From Solenopsis invicta (Eukaryota; Arthropoda; Insecta; Hymenoptera; Formicidae), in the NCBI RefSeq assembly GCF_016802725.1, contig NC_052679.1, forward strand, positions 6,882,001 through 6,946,000: 64,000 bases of DNA, written 5' to 3'. Under the pieces are notes generated by a model that searched no databases, had not been told where the DNA came from, and was given only the letters and a program-made list of their open reading frames with translations. A program made the position numbers and the translations under genes. Every line of letters begins with the position of its first letter. The first letter of the stretch is position 1. Below are positions 48,105 to 61,575 of the stretch, piece by piece.

Positions 48105-48318
48105 ACTCATTTAAATGAAGAAGTGGCCAACAAAGGTCAAAGCGGATTTTAGTACTTAAATAATATTTTCTATGTGACTTTATACATTTTCCAGTTTCTC
48201 GACCTGCACGTCGTTACTCTCCGTCTTAAAACAGAACTCTTAGATGTATATAAAGTCACACGGAAAATATTATTTGAGCAATAAGATCCGCTTTCACGTT
48301 TTCTTGATTTAAATGCAT
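48105..48318. repeat. Fold-back inverted repeat, ~85-bp arms
   Basis: CATTTAAATGAAGAAG, AAAGCGGATTTTA and TAATATTTTCTATGTGACTT on the left pair with AAGTCACACGGAAAATATTA, AAGATCCGCTTT and TTCTTGATTTAAATG on the right, with a GC-richer loop of about 55 nt. It could be a MITE or a hairpin RNA source. Confidence 0.75.
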
Positions 48319-51300
48319 TACACACTTTACCGTTTCACGAGTTACATTTAATTATCGCTTAAAAACATTCAATTTTTCCAATTAACCATTTAATTGTCGC
48401 GTACAATGCATTTAACATACAATTGTATTTGAAAAATGTTTATAAAGTTATAAGAGTAAAACTGGCGTGTAATAATATTATAGGCGAGCAAATGTCTGAA
48501 AAAACTTTTTCACGCCATGATTTTGTATAGTTGCACTCGAATCGCCATCGCGACCGAATGTCGAAACGGAAGATTGAAATTCTTTTCCGGCCAAATGTAT
48601 CTTTAGTTTCTTTGCTGTCGGTCCAGCGAGATCCGCCATTATTTCTCTTGTGCTCGCGTACTCATCCGGCCGTTCGGTCGTTGGCGCGATTTTCACTTGC
48701 TCGTAAAGTAACAATGTTTACAAGGGAGGCTTTGAGAGCAAACTTCTTTCGTGTCTTCCATCAAAGAGAGCATAAAGCGATCCGGCGACCCGCGCGTGAC
48801 ATAATATTTGCTGCCCTTTTGTCCAATGGAAATCGCTTCCGCCCTTTGCCTCCGCCCTTGCCTCAAAAAGAGAGGAGCATTAAATATTCCTCGGTACACG
48901 CGCGCGATCCTTCTTTGTCTATCATTTACGTCTTTCAGCTTTCCGTCAGTAGGAATATTTAATTGTTGCATCGAATGGTAATCTTAGCACATGCATTTCT
49001 CTGTGCTGGCGCGAGTCGTTGAAACAAATGGTAAATAATTGATCAGTACGTAACAATGAGCTAAAAGGCGTGGAAAATGTTCCGGAGCAGCGGAGCAGCC
49101 GCCTGGACTTGAGGTAGAAAAAGTTTACTGAATAATTGTTACAAAAAAAAAAAGAATGAATAAAACTTCTGCGAAAACGCTGCATTTTATTGCTGCGGCG
49201 ATGCAGCAGGGGTAACTGGCTAACTTCATTCGGTGCACGAATTGTGAGTTGTGAGGAGAAATAGTGTTTTTGTCCACTGCAGCAGAGCCATCCAATTAAT
49301 CACGACACGCGAATTTTGAATCGACGCTTATTTGATTTTTCGTTGCGAAAACTGTCGCAGTCGTGATTTCCCGTTTTTGGAGCAGCGTTCCATGAAAAGT
49401 TCCGCGACTCCAATTTTCCGACGTTGAGCGATTCCAATCGAGATGGAAGTCCGCATGAATTTAGCCCATTGTCTACTTTTCTGTGAACTTAAGCGAATAC
49501 ATAATGCTCTCTTCGACTGAAAGAACGATTTTGCTCTTGCCGCTGATGCAAAATTTTCGCGTGAAAAAGTGAGGCCGAGAGCTTTCGACACATCTTAACT
49601 AAATAAACGTATACGTGTATCGCTTAACATAATCGCTTTCCGTTAGGACAAATTAAGAGATGCATAGAAATGGTAAATTGACGATGAAATAATTTCTTGT
49701 AGGGAGAGAAAATTATTTCCACCGACGCGAAATCCCATGGGCAAGCGCGACGTCCTTTACGGGTTTACGACTACGTAATCCAATAATCCGTCCAATATTA
49801 CGAGTGCTTCGAGTATCTTCCCTCAGGAGACACAAAATAACCGTTATCAGGCGCACAATTACGAGCGCGAATCTGGGGATAGTTCGCATAATGATCGGTT
49901 CCGCGCACATGTCCACTCTCGGCCAGGGCTTACGATAATTTGATAGTATCGATATTTTCGCCCAATCGAGATGGAAGTTCGCGCGAGAGAATTTAACCCG
50001 TTGTCTATTTTCCTGAACGTGATGATACGTGACGCTATTCGGCTGAAAAAGCGATTTAATGATTATGCGAACTTTTTGCTATATTACTCAATAATATTGT
50101 AAAATACGGTGACTTTTTTTGGTATTGTGTACAGTGTTCACGTACAATCAGAGAAAAATTGTTTAAATTGATGAAATCGCTTCTTTAACCAGATTTTTTT
50201 CAAGTCGAAGCGAAAATACCTTTGAGGAGAATAGAAATTTATTTAATTTCAAGAAATGACGTTGTTCGACCCCTTTCAAAGTAAATAAATTATTCGTTTC
50301 ATTTTAACAAATAATTTTTTAATTGAAAGAAAAGCACCGACGGAAATGTAAGAAATAATTCAATTGTTCTGGTTTGAAAAATATATTTCTTTCATTTGAA
50401 AAAAAGATTTGCTTCGCTATCCAAACTATCTCTTTAAATCTAACAAAAGGAACGATCAAAAATTTTTTTCAAATCAAAGAAACTTTTCTTTAATCGTGTA
50501 ACAATGAACAAATTTCTTTGATTCAAACAACCATTTTTTTCTTTTTACTCGAAGAAACCTTTCTCCGGGTGCGTCGTAATAATCAGTACAATTTTACGCG
50601 AGTAATTGATATTGCTAAATATCGAACGAAGAATATCGATACTTTGTAAAAATTTAAGCATCCAAGATTTGAGATATATGCGAATCTCTCGATGAAAGGA
50701 CGTGCAATCGAACACTCGTCGAGAAATAAGCGAAAGATAAAAGTCGCCGTAAAACGACCGGTTCCAATCCGATCGGTCCTTTTTCACGGCCGGCGACACT
50801 TTACGACGACGAAACTTTAAATACTTTCCACTCCTGCGATCTTTCAGGGAAGATCCTTCATAAGGCGCTTTGAGCGGGAGAAGGGAAGGAGATTATCGAT
50901 GTTAATTAAGAATACAGGTGTCCCTGGCACCGTGCTCGGTCTTAAAAATAAATTGACGCTTCGGCTGGATTATTCTCGGGAAGAGCAGTGTTTAAATTGT
51001 AAAGACGAGTTTTAATCGTTAATTAGTCGTCGAGCAAAGTCGATGTTCACGATTTTTTTCTCTCGCTGAACGTAAAAATAAACTTGTTTTTATTACCGAC
51101 GGGAAAAATGTAAAAACGTGCGCATGGTATACACACGTGGATTTGCGTTCGGAAAATTTTCCACTAATTTCTCAAATCGACACTTTTTTATATTTATTTT
51201 TTCCCTCGATGGAAAAATATGTAGCTGCGTACAACGTCGTTAAGTAGACTTTTCGAAGAAAACTTTTGTTCTCGATTGAAAACGCGCGTGTGTCGGTCCG

Positions 51301-52276
51301 AGTTTTGATTTTGAGATTCAGATTATCTCGATTGACCACTGATGTGAGCTGCCTGTGCGATAATAAATTATTCCGAGCACGTGACTGCGTAAATAATTCC
51401 GTACGACCGAGTTCGAGGCGTATCGATCGTTGCGGCTACGGGAAAATGGAAATTCGCGAAAAATGTATGTTCCTGGTAAAATCAGCGATACGTTGCGCGG
51501 GCTCCATATTTTTCTTTGACGTCGCTTATTGCGTGCATTAATAACGTTCTGGTGATCGTGTGTCGGAAAGACATCAATCTCGCCCAAGTAGTTTGGCGAG
51601 AAAACCCTTTTTGAGTCGCTGGTATTTGGATATTTGCCCCTCGAGACTCCGTGTATCTCTCGATCCACGAAATTCTCCGTGAAATGTCTCCTCGATTCTT
51701 TTTTTATTTTAACGACATTAAATACATATATTGGTAGTCGTTTATCTACAAAGAAGAAAATTACCCCACAAAAGTAATCGGTGAAATTTTCTTGCGAGCT
51801 CCTTAAACCTTTTCGACGATCGGAACGGATAGTCCACTTTACTTAACACCACCGGAATGAAAGTAACCGCCGCTTTACTTCGTAAAGGAGGATCATTTGA
51901 GGTGGAAAGATGGCGGCGGGGATTACCTTGCGCACCGATAAGGGGAAATAACAAAAAGCGCGTCGCGAGAGACATGCGAGAAAATGAAGCTTGGGGGATA
52001 ATATATCGAGCGTGATTGCGCGATAAAGTATTATGTTGCATATAACTGTAGATTATACTGCCATCTAAATGGATATTGTATTTTTTTATTTCTCTCGAGA
52101 TGAATATTGTAATTTAATAAAAATTCGCTTATCGCTCGCAAGATGCGATTGACAGTTCCGTATAAGAACGTTTTCTTATATGTGTATCGATTCAACGTCG
52201 GAACGAGGCACGTTTATTTATTTAATCCCCTTTTTTCTGAGGCTCAGGAAATAAGAATGAAGCTCTCGAAAAAGTA
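48319..52276. other. Non-coding stretch, no gene recognised
   Basis: 50145-50580 is AT-rich with repeated TTTCTTTGATT/CAAAGAAA motifs on both strands and weakly inverted edges (CAGAGAAAAATTG and CTTTCTCCGGGTGC), perhaps an old MITE. The rest shows nothing supportable. Confidence 0.5.
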
Positions 52277-52446
52277 CATTGAGAAAAAAAATATTTTAAA
52301 ACAAAAAAATCAATTATTTACTTGATAGCTAATAACTTATTTATTTGCAGTTATGTTACAAATTTTTTAATTAAAATATTTTTATAAATAACCATTCAAA
52401 TAGATATATATTTATTAAAATTTAATAACTTTTTCTCTCAGTGCAC
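52277..52446. mobile_element. MITE remnant, CACTGAG group
   Basis: Left end CATTGAGAAAAAAA after a TA; right end AATAACTTTTTCTCTCAGTG. Its right part, with flanking DNA, is duplicated at 52998. Confidence 0.65.
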
Positions 52447-53300
52447 CGTGAGACTATTTTTACATTCAAGTTAATGATGTTTCTCAATCTAAAAGAAGAA
52501 CCATTTAATTAAGTTTAATAATTTATTAGTATATTTGTAAAATATATAGGAAATTTAATTGTAAAAAATATAAAAATACAAAGTTTTAATATGTTTATTT
52601 ACGTTTTAATAAATAAACGTATTAAATACAAAGTTTTAATGTGTTTATTTATTAAAAACTAAATATTTTTATTTAAACAGAATAAACAGATGCTTGCATC
52701 AAAATATGAACAGTCTTGACAAATATATTTTTTTTATTTAAAAAAGTTTTCAAGTTAAAAATTTCTTAATTAAAATATTTATATAAATAAAATAAAGAAA
52801 TAACTTTTAATCGAGTAATTTTTTCTTGCAATTCTAGAAAATATTTACGCTGAGAAAAAGAATTGCTGAATGAATATTTAATAAATATTGGTTTGAATAG
52901 TTGCAATGAAATATTTCCTGAATATAAAAGAAATTACATTTAAATGATTCTCACACTAAATAAATATTTATTTACATTTAGTAAATATTTTATTACAACC
53001 ATTCAAATAGATATTTATTAAAATTTAATAATTTTTTCTCTCAGTGTACCGTGAGACTATTTTTATGTTCAAGTTAATGAGGTTTTTTAATCTAAAAAAA
53101 AAAAAAATTTAATTAAGTTTAATAATTTATTAGCTTATTTGTAAAATCTGTAGGGAATTTAAATGTAAAAATATAAAAATACAAAGTTTTAATATGTTTA
53201 TTCATTAAAAATTAAATATTTTGATTTATACAGAATAAACAGATGCTCGCATCGAAATACGGTCTTGAGAAAATGTTTTTTTTTTCCATTGAAAAAAGTT
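52391..53300 (+). repeat. Segmental direct duplication, ~607 bp apart
   Basis: ACCATTCAAATAGATAT starts copies at 52391 and 52998. Both continue with TTTCTCTCAGTG, CACCGTGAGAC/TACCGTGAGAC, AAGTTTAATAATTTATTAG, TACAAAGTTTTAATATG and CAGAATAAACAGATGCT in order, for about 300-370 bp each. The intervening segment holds another CACTGAG-group element (52847-53047). Confidence 0.88.
52847..53047. mobile_element. MITE of the CACTGAG group with TA flanks
   Basis: TA precedes CGCTGAGAAAAAG on the left and follows TTTTTTCTCTCAGTG on the right, consistent with a Tc1/mariner-type TA duplication. Arms include AATAAATATTGGTTTGAATA and ATTCAAATAGATATTTATT. Confidence 0.75.
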
Positions 53301-53320
53301 TTTCTCTCAGTGTGCACTTG

Positions 53321-56121
53321 ATTGCCAGGACACTTTCAGACCCGAGCAAAACATTGTCGTCGGAATTGGCGAATTTTCATGTTTTTAAGTTCGAGAAAAA
53401 AACCTTTAAGAGGCGACCGTGGCGGCGGCGGTGGTGGGCGCGTCTCTGGCTGAAAAATCATTTGCATATGCACACTTCGTGCAGATTCCACCCTTAAAAT
53501 ATTCCATCCCCGTATCTCCGCTCGAAGTATTTCTTTGAGCAACGCCTCGTGGCCTCTCCGCACGAATTACCGACCGCGCTATGAAAATCACCGCACTCGA
53601 TGCTCCTCTAAATTGCAAAACAGCCCCGCATAAGTAGCGGTACGTTAGAAGGCAGCCGAGTGCACACACGTGCATTAGTTCGTATATCTCGCGTCGCGCC
53701 CAACCATTTTTCTTCGCTACCAGATATATGCGCTCCCCCCATGGGCGAATATTATCCGCGCATATTCGTCGCAGTTGTAGTAATTTGCAGGTGCGCCTAG
53801 GTAATTAGTCGCGAAACAACTCGCGCTGCAGTGGAAACAACAAGAGAGTCGCAGCGCGAGAGAAAAGCGAGCGTCGCGTAAACAACAACAACACCAACAA
53901 CAACAACGCCAACTTGCACGTCTCGCCTTCTGTCGCGGCTCAAAAGAGTCAAAAGTCTGGAAACTGACAAGGGAGACGAGAGAAAGAAGGTGGAAAATCG
54001 AACGACTGACATTCAACGTGTTAAGTTAACCCAGGAACACGACGGGCTGCGAAACGCCTGCGTGTCGCGGGATTATGGGATTATAATGTCTCGAGGAGGC
54101 GCGTTATCTCTCCATCTCCGCGCCGCTCGATATATTCCGCGCGCGGAAATTCGCCGATAAAACGACGCATCCGTAATGAATGAGGGAGACGGGAGGGGAG
54201 AGCGCGGGCGCGTATGTATTTGCACATTTTAATATATTTACTCCGTGGACGGTGATTAAAAAAAGCGCGTCTCGCTTAATACCGCGCGCGACGCGGTGAT
54301 TCGATTATACCGACGTATTTCAATCGCCGGCAATCCCGCGGACTACCGTTCTACCGAATCCGAGTTCTACGACGGGGACGACGACGACGACAATAACGTT
54401 GCACGAGGCAGAAGTTGTCCCGGGCAAAGAGAAATCTTTTCGCTTCGCGATGTAATCAAGGGTGCATTACGCGAAAATTGCGAAAAAACGCGGCTTTCAG
54501 GTAGACAAGTGTTACTAATATTAAATGTTTCCGCATAAATACGAGCTCACGGAAAGTCTCGCGGAGAGATTTTTTTTCTAGGGGAAAAAAAGGGAAAGAA
54601 AAAACCCAGCGGGAGAAAAGTAATGTCTATTCGTGAGAATAATGCGATACAATTTAGTTTCTATTATCATTATTATTATTACGGATTTATAAAGATTTAC
54701 TGCAAAATTGTCAGATTAACCCGCTTTAAAATATCGATCGATTTTTGCGGCGTGAAGATAATAGCTATCCGTACAATGGCGCTCTCCGTTAATCCCCAAA
54801 TAGTTACGTATCGGGTGTTAGTTGCTGCGATATCTTGCGTTTTATTTTTCGTCTCATTTGCCGTGTAAAGTGACGACGAGAGGCGAAAAAGGCGACGAGA
54901 AGACGACGACTTTGCCGCGGCCTCTCGCATATAGAGCGTGCACAGAGCGGCTGTTTAGATTTTGGTAGTCCTGCGATAACGTCCGACGTGTCCTTATTGA
55001 CTGCGAACCGGCCAATAATTCGTGGAGTTCGGCGACCTGTGTAAAATAGGTTGCCAGCGATATAGGCGACGCTACTGCTTACGTACCGAGTGTTCCGACT
55101 AAGGCCCGATAATAGCACGATCGGAGCCTCTGCAAAGTTCCCGGCGAAGATTAATACCGGTCTCTGAGGCACGTATATCTCGCGGCTTTTGAATATTAGT
55201 CGCTTCAACAGACTAGCTTTGGCTCGCCGTGTTACTGCAGCCTGCCGTTATATTCGGCAGCGAAAAAAAAAAGAAGTCCCGCTCTAAGCCACTCTTGTTC
55301 GAAACTGCCGAGAAAAATCCGGAAAGATTTGGAAATTTTTACAATTCAGGATGCGCGAATCCGAGAGATATCTGAAATATTCAAAGTAGCCTGCCTGCTT
55401 CTAAATTTGACATCCTAGAATTGTAAAGAGACGAATATATTCCCCGAGTACTCAAATTCGTGCGGAAAAAACCGTTAAGGCCTTGAGACTTTCGAAGCTG
55501 AGGTGCACGAAATTGTATGAATAATAGGTGGGATTTAGACCGACAGGCCGTTGATGCTCTCTGGTAACAGCGTTCGCGATGCATCGCGGCACCTGCACCC
55601 GCGCCCGCGCCGCGCCGCGGCGATTTCCGGAGAAGCTGTTCTGACCAAGTTGCTGTAAATCCTGTATATCTTGTGCAGTTTGGTGCAGAGTGCACGCCCG
55701 CGCCCGCGCGCGCGCGAATCGTGATCGAGCGCATTGAGACGTTTCGGAGCGCATCGCGACTGAGGACTCCATTTAACAGACGTGAAACAGATACTCTGCC
55801 AAATTTGCCGATAACGTACAAACGCCCGACGATAAACAGAGCGTGCCACTTCCGGGCACGTATCGATTCATAGGAACTCGTGCTGGAAGTCCTATTAGCC
55901 GCGAATGACGATGTCCTCCCGTTAAACTTCGATTTCGAGCTCACTGTAAAGCTATTTTAAAAGTTTGCGCCTGAAAGCTTTCGAGGATTTACTACCAATG
56001 CTTTTTAGATAATACGTTAGACTAGTACATTAAACGCAACTTTCACAAACGTATTTCGATTGCATACTGTAATGATACAGCATATCTCGTTTTGTATGAA
56101 ATTAGCATATTAATTTTATTT
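53321..56121. other. Non-coding stretch, no gene recognised
   Basis: It includes an imperfect (AAC)n tract at 53880-53911. The GC-rich part at 55530-55880 is open in three minus-strand frames at once, so it is not taken as coding. Confidence 0.5.
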
Positions 56122-56681
56122 CGAGGGGGTAACCAACCACTTGATGTAATCGTGGGACAGGGTCTCCGAAATCATTATGAAATCTTTACGAAATTCTCAT
56201 ATGATCATTTTGCAATTAGACGTAATCATCAGAAATTGTAATAAAATCACCAGAAATCATTCGAAATCATGTGTAATCATCATGAAATTTATAATGAAAT
56301 CATGTATGACCATCATAAAATTTGATGAAATCGGTACAAGCTTTTGGCTTCGGTAATCAATTTTTCATGTCGTCTTTAAAAGAAAGGTTATCAAAAATTT
56401 GTATGCCCCTTTTATTAGAAAAATCTTTTATCAATCATAATCCCAATAAAGTCTTGAATATATCTATTTTCTGAGTGGTTGGCCCGCAATTTAATTTTAT
56501 TTGAAAGAAATTAGCAAATAATAAAGTTTTCACTCAAATAAAATCATTTTTAATCACAAGAAATCTGATAATTACATGTGCAATCACGAAAAATTATTGT
56601 GTAATCAGATGAAATCATATGAAATCAAATGAAATCATGTAATCCTGCGGGACAACATTTTAGCCAGTGGTCACCCAACCG
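56122..56681 (-). mobile_element. hAT-like MITE, copy 3 (inverted), with perfect 8-bp target duplication
   Basis: It starts CGAGGGGGTAACC and ends GGTCACCCAACCG, flanked by TTTTATTT at 56114-56121 and 56682-56689. In reverse complement it matches copy 2 along most of its length and carries the same subterminal blocks. No reading frame. Confidence 0.9.
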
Positions 56682-57685
56682 TTTTATTTTGCAACAAGAA
56701 AAACTCTCGACACTCTATTTGTGATAAATTTCAAGGCAGGTGTGTCGGATTTGTAAAGAAAGGAACGAAAAAAGAATGTAGCAGGTGAAAATTGAGTATA
56801 TTTCCATCCGAGGACCGAAAGATCCTGTTAGGGATAAGTAGTAAAACGAGTCGATTCTCGGCGCGTCGGATCCTACGAAGGTTGATGACCCAAATGTAAA
56901 ACAAATTATCTCACGCGAAGCATCTCGTGAGTGATGGTTTTCAGGATTATCGATTAAACGGATGTAGATAGGAAAAGTCAGAGGCTCGGCCTATTTTCAG
57001 CGTTAACGAAATTGGCCCGGCGGAATCGGTGTCTCGCTTATCGCTCGAATCTACAAAGGATATCGCGCATGCATAAGGGACGCCATGAAAACGCCTTTCC
57101 GGAAATTTCATTAGCTCACTGTACGCGGGAGAGAGAATCTCGATGTTTATATTATGAGGAAATCTGAAATTAGATTGTCAACTTCCATTTCGAGATCTTT
57201 GGATTTTCAGGTATGCTAGTTTCTTATGTCCCCGGCATTGTTGGACTCTGAAGCATCCTGTACATGTCGCGGAATCTTAGCAAATACGATCGAGCGAACA
57301 TTCAGGAACATTGGAGACGTTTCCGTGCACATTGCATTCTGGGATTCTATTTAGTAGAGATTTACTGAAATCGCGGATAACTGAGTAACGGTCTGAAACA
57401 GTCCTATTGTTTTGGTACAGCCGTGTTGCGCCAGCAAGCAGCAGCGATTGTTCTGTGCGACTTCCTCGGTCTCTGCTAATCGAGATTACGTGTAACCCAT
57501 GAGTATAAAACACAGTTTCGGCGACTGTGCCCATACAATTCGAATCGCGCGCGAGCAACGTGCGAAAAGGAGCATCAGTTGCATCAGGCTTCTTTAATTA
57601 TTTCTCAGATAGACGCGTCTAGTTTAATTTCATCGTAATGGAATTGCGGACAAACGATCGAATCTTTCGCAATTATCTAGATAGA
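56682..57685. other. Non-coding stretch, no gene recognised
   Basis: A 93-codon minus-strand frame at 57277-57558 shows no domain or splice support. Nothing else seen. Confidence 0.5.
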
Positions 57686-58169
57686 TTAATCCGTTGAGGT
57701 CACACTTCCAAATAATAACGTAACGGTCACACGGGGGTCCAATGGACCCCTCTGCAAAATCAGTCGCCATTTGCCAGCTTTTTGATATTTCGTCGCAAAA
57801 ATTTTACTGGACATATTTTGAAGTCTGTTCTTTATCATAAATAATTTTTTTTCTTTTTTAATTAGAATTTAACATAATGAAAAATTTTAAATAAAAAACA
57901 CTGCAAAATTTCACTTTTTTTAAATAAAAATATTTATAAAATTTTTAATTTTTGAGATGAATATTAATTTCATAGAAGCTTTTCAAAAAAGTACATTTAT
58001 TTTGAAGTTTGAAGTGCTCAATTTTGGCAAAAGTCGTAAAATCAAAGAGATAAGTTATAAGACGCAAAACAGGGTAAATACATTTTTTTTTCTTAAAAAA
58101 ATATTGAATTTTTAAGTTGTAAGTTAGCCTTTTGGCTCTTTTGGACCCCTGGTAATAGTAACGAGTTAA
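57686..58169 (+). mobile_element. piggyBac-like MITE (TTAA ends), copy 2
   Basis: It begins TTAATCCGTTGAGGTCAC and ends AATAGTAACGAGTTAA. Shared blocks with the copy at 30767 include CTTCCAAATAATAAC, TCAGTCGCCATTTGCCAGC and AATTAGAATTTAACATAAT. GGTCCAATGGACCC near the left and TTGGACCCC near the right are also inverted. Confidence 0.78.
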
Positions 58170-61100
58170 AGAAAATACGTAAGATTCTCTCTCTATTTCC
58201 TCTGTATGGCAAGCAATATTTTCCTTTGGCGAATTATAGGTCCCAGTGTGTGTCGATGCCAACCCAGCCTGTTTCGGATCGACTCGCCTCGTTTAATCCC
58301 TAGAGTTCACGCCGCGTTTCATCGTGCAAAATGCATTTCAACAATTTATTCGCTCCGATTGACCGAATCCCAGCTGTATCATCGGATATACGTGGATACC
58401 CCGCCCGATCCGAACTTACTTTAATAACAACCACAGCTGTTTCAACCGATTAATTAGAGGTCAACCAAATCGCATTGCTCGTGCAAATTCTTGAGCTTTT
58501 CGCATCTCTGAGCGCGTTGCATTTATGCGTTTTATTTAATGCAGGAAATCAATTTACCGTTGACTGCCATTGATATGTATCTTTTCTTATTTATAATACA
58601 CAAACGCATAGTCTTTACAAAGAATAATATTCTATATAAATTAAATAAACGATATATATTTCGAACGTATCCGATTGTTTCATCCTCTGTTGAAGAGAAC
58701 TGCAACCATGTTTACGAAATGTTTTCATTAATGACGTTAATCAAGACAATGGGGAGTGTTAAAAGCTTATTTCGGCGTTGCAATTTTAAATCTATAAACA
58801 TATAAAAAGCTACAATATATGTATCGAATAAAATTGTATAAAATATTCGAATAAAACAAAACAACATTTTTTTTGTAAAATATAAAAAATTTGTATATTT
58901 TAAATAAAATTTTTGTAAAATGCAAAATGTACCTAATAATTTTATACATTGTTATTTTTGTTATCGTGCGATAAAATCTCAGAATAATAGAAATTTGATC
59001 GCGGCATGTTTACGGTATTTTCTTGGTGTAGAATCGCGTTATTTTCTGCAATAAATAAATCTCGATGAAAGTCCATTAAATTCGGCAGGTCACGCGCAAC
59101 GGGCTCGCATTGGTTATCGTGGCGTATTTCATTGTGTAACAGATGCAGGCTCGATTTTAAACCGACACCGTAACGACGTCATAAATATAAATGCGCTCTG
59201 CGAAAGGATCTTTACGATCAGGTCAATATTGGCGATAACTCGGACGGTATCTAACGATCGGCGGCGGCGGCGGCGGAGGCGGCAGCGAAACCGATTATCA
59301 ATCGGCCGTGCCCCGTGACCACCGAGAAATTCTATGGGAACGCAACGAGTTGTTCTCCCAGGGTTTTCGCGTGTCTCAACCTCGGTTGCGGTTGTTTCTA
59401 GTTTCGGGACTAGAACAATGTCGAACAAGGGTGAAACTGTTTGCGGGAAACTCGCCGTGACTCTCGCGTCTCTCCCGTAGAACTCGGACGAATCCGCAAG
59501 GGGAAAGGGGAGGGAGGGGGTGAGCCTCCCTCGCGCAACGAGACGAAATCTTTCCTATCCCGGTCACGCGCCCCGAAAAAGGATTCCTTTCGCTCTAGGG
59601 GAAGTTGGCCACCTTCTCTCGATACAGTGGGAATCTTTGTCGTTCTCCCGAGGGGATGACCCGCACGCGCGCGCGGATGACCCCCGCTACTAGTTTAAGC
59701 TCGCGCAGCTGGAACTCGTCCTTACGTTTCGGATTATTTTCTGCAAAATTGCGACCCAACAATTTACGAGGCATTAACTCGAAACTCTTTCCAACTCTCT
59801 TTCGCGGAAACCTTTTAAACCGTTTTAATAATATATTATAAAATATCGATCCGACAGATTAATTTACGAAATGCGTATATATCTATACTCCCTTAGATAT
59901 GTACTGGAAGGAAGATATTTCTGTACCTGGAGCAAAGTTCAATATTATCCTGTGACACGAGCAGCAGGGCTCCAGGCGACCCATCGATACGTATCTCTCT
60001 TCCGAGAGTTAAGGGAGTTTCCCCAGGTGCCGCAAAGCCGATTATTTGCCCCATCCATAATATTCCCCGATCCCCCAGCACGCATGTAAACGCGACGACA
60101 TATCGACGATTGGAGATATTTCCGTGTAGCCCACCCCTAATCGCTCTTACAACGCCGCACCTCTTTTACCTGTCTCGGTACACGCGCGAGCGACGGCAAC
60201 GCGACGTGCCGCGGTTCGATACATTTTCCCCGTCAAATGCGCGCAATTTTCTCTGTCAGGTCGACAGATGCACAGATAGAATCAGAATCCGGAAGTCCGC
60301 TTTCAGCGTTAAATACGTATTGGACGGAAAATTCGAGTTTTCGTCCCAAATCCCGGAGTGAAATGAAAACATTGCCGAGTGGCTCTCGCGCCAGAATTCA
60401 GTCCTTTTTTCCCCCTAACCGGCGAAATGTCGATCACAAAATAATAGAGCCGTGTGCATGACTGATGGCGGAAACGTGGCTTCCGGTAAACGATTCTCGG
60501 GAAAGCCACTGACGCGCGCGCGTGCGCGAGCGAGCGGCGAGCGAGCGAGCGAACGCTTTCTGATCCCGACAGCGCGGACGAAATCTCGTCGTGTGTTTTT
60601 CCGATTAATTCGTCGGAAAGCGCCCGCTCTGATTCCGACAGCGCGCGAAATCTCGACGTGTACTTTTCCGATTAATTCGCTAAAAAATGCATTTTCGTTC
60701 GTTACGGCGGTTCATAATGGATCGACGGCGCGCGGAACCTGCTGTTGCCATTTCGACGGTTGGCTGGCTACCGCGGCCCGGCCGTTGCGCGCGCGCGTGC
60801 GGTAATACCATTTTATTTAGATAAAAAATCGGATAGAAAGTTCATCACTATGCACATATGCGAAATGAGCATTAGACTTGAAGCGGAAAATGCTCGGGGA
60901 TGGAGAGGAAAAAAAAAAGAAAGAAAGACTAGACCTTCGGCGCGGGGAGCGAAATTTATTTGATATTAAAAACGTCATTCGCGCTGCAGCTTTGAATATT
61001 TCATTCTCTTTGTTAAAACTAAGGGAATTCTAGAGTGTTAATTACGATGAATATATTATCATTAACGATGCATTCTCTGCGACGAATTTATTCGGGCGTC

Positions 61101-61573
61101 AAACGTTAATCGGCTATTACTACGTGCTAATGTCAGCTAACGTCGCGAGCGCGCGCTCACACGACCGCGATTTGCAAAATGCAAATTTTAATCGTTATTG
61201 AATAACATCTACCGGTAAATAATGTTAATGCTAATTTTTACATGTCAAAATACGTCCGTCGCAGGTCCGATCGGTTCGCTGAATTTTAATGAGGCGAAAG
61301 TCAGCGGAAACGTCACTCACAATAATTAGCATAGTTTGTTTAAACACACGCGCGCCCGTTACAACTGTAAACACAATTGACTGCAAATATCTTTAGCGTT
61401 GAGCGTGCGCGAACGGACTTTGCGATGAAATTCAATTTTGCACCTATCCTTCTCTCTTCCATTCCGCTATATCCTCAATTGTATCCTTGGTATATCCTCG
61501 TGGGTATCCCTGCGTCACTCATTTCTCACAATCACTCGAATGACCATATTATGCGCTTTATGCATTTTATGTA
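58170..61573. other. Non-coding stretch, no gene recognised
   Basis: A (GGC)n tract lies at about 59260-59285. GC-rich parts (59440-59700 and 60440-60800) have open frames by composition. One small tandem duplication is listed separately. Confidence 0.5.
60559..60690 (+). repeat. Tandem duplication, 69-bp period, GC-rich
   Basis: TCTGAT(C/T)CCGACAGCGCG starts units at 60559 and 60628. Both continue with CGAAATCTCG(T/A)CGTGT and TTTTCCGATTAATTCG. Confidence 0.9.
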
Positions 61574-61575
61574 TA

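Noticed and set aside
54296..54538. 80-codon frame with an Asp-rich run
   Set aside because: The Asp run comes from a GAC repeat; no flanking splice signals or homology recognised.
55381..55944. 187-codon minus-strand frame
   Set aside because: Three minus-strand frames are open over the same GC-rich part (55530-55770); no recognisable protein.
57277..57558. 93-codon minus-strand frame that looks superficially protein-like
   Set aside because: No domain, promoter or splice context; kept as non-coding.
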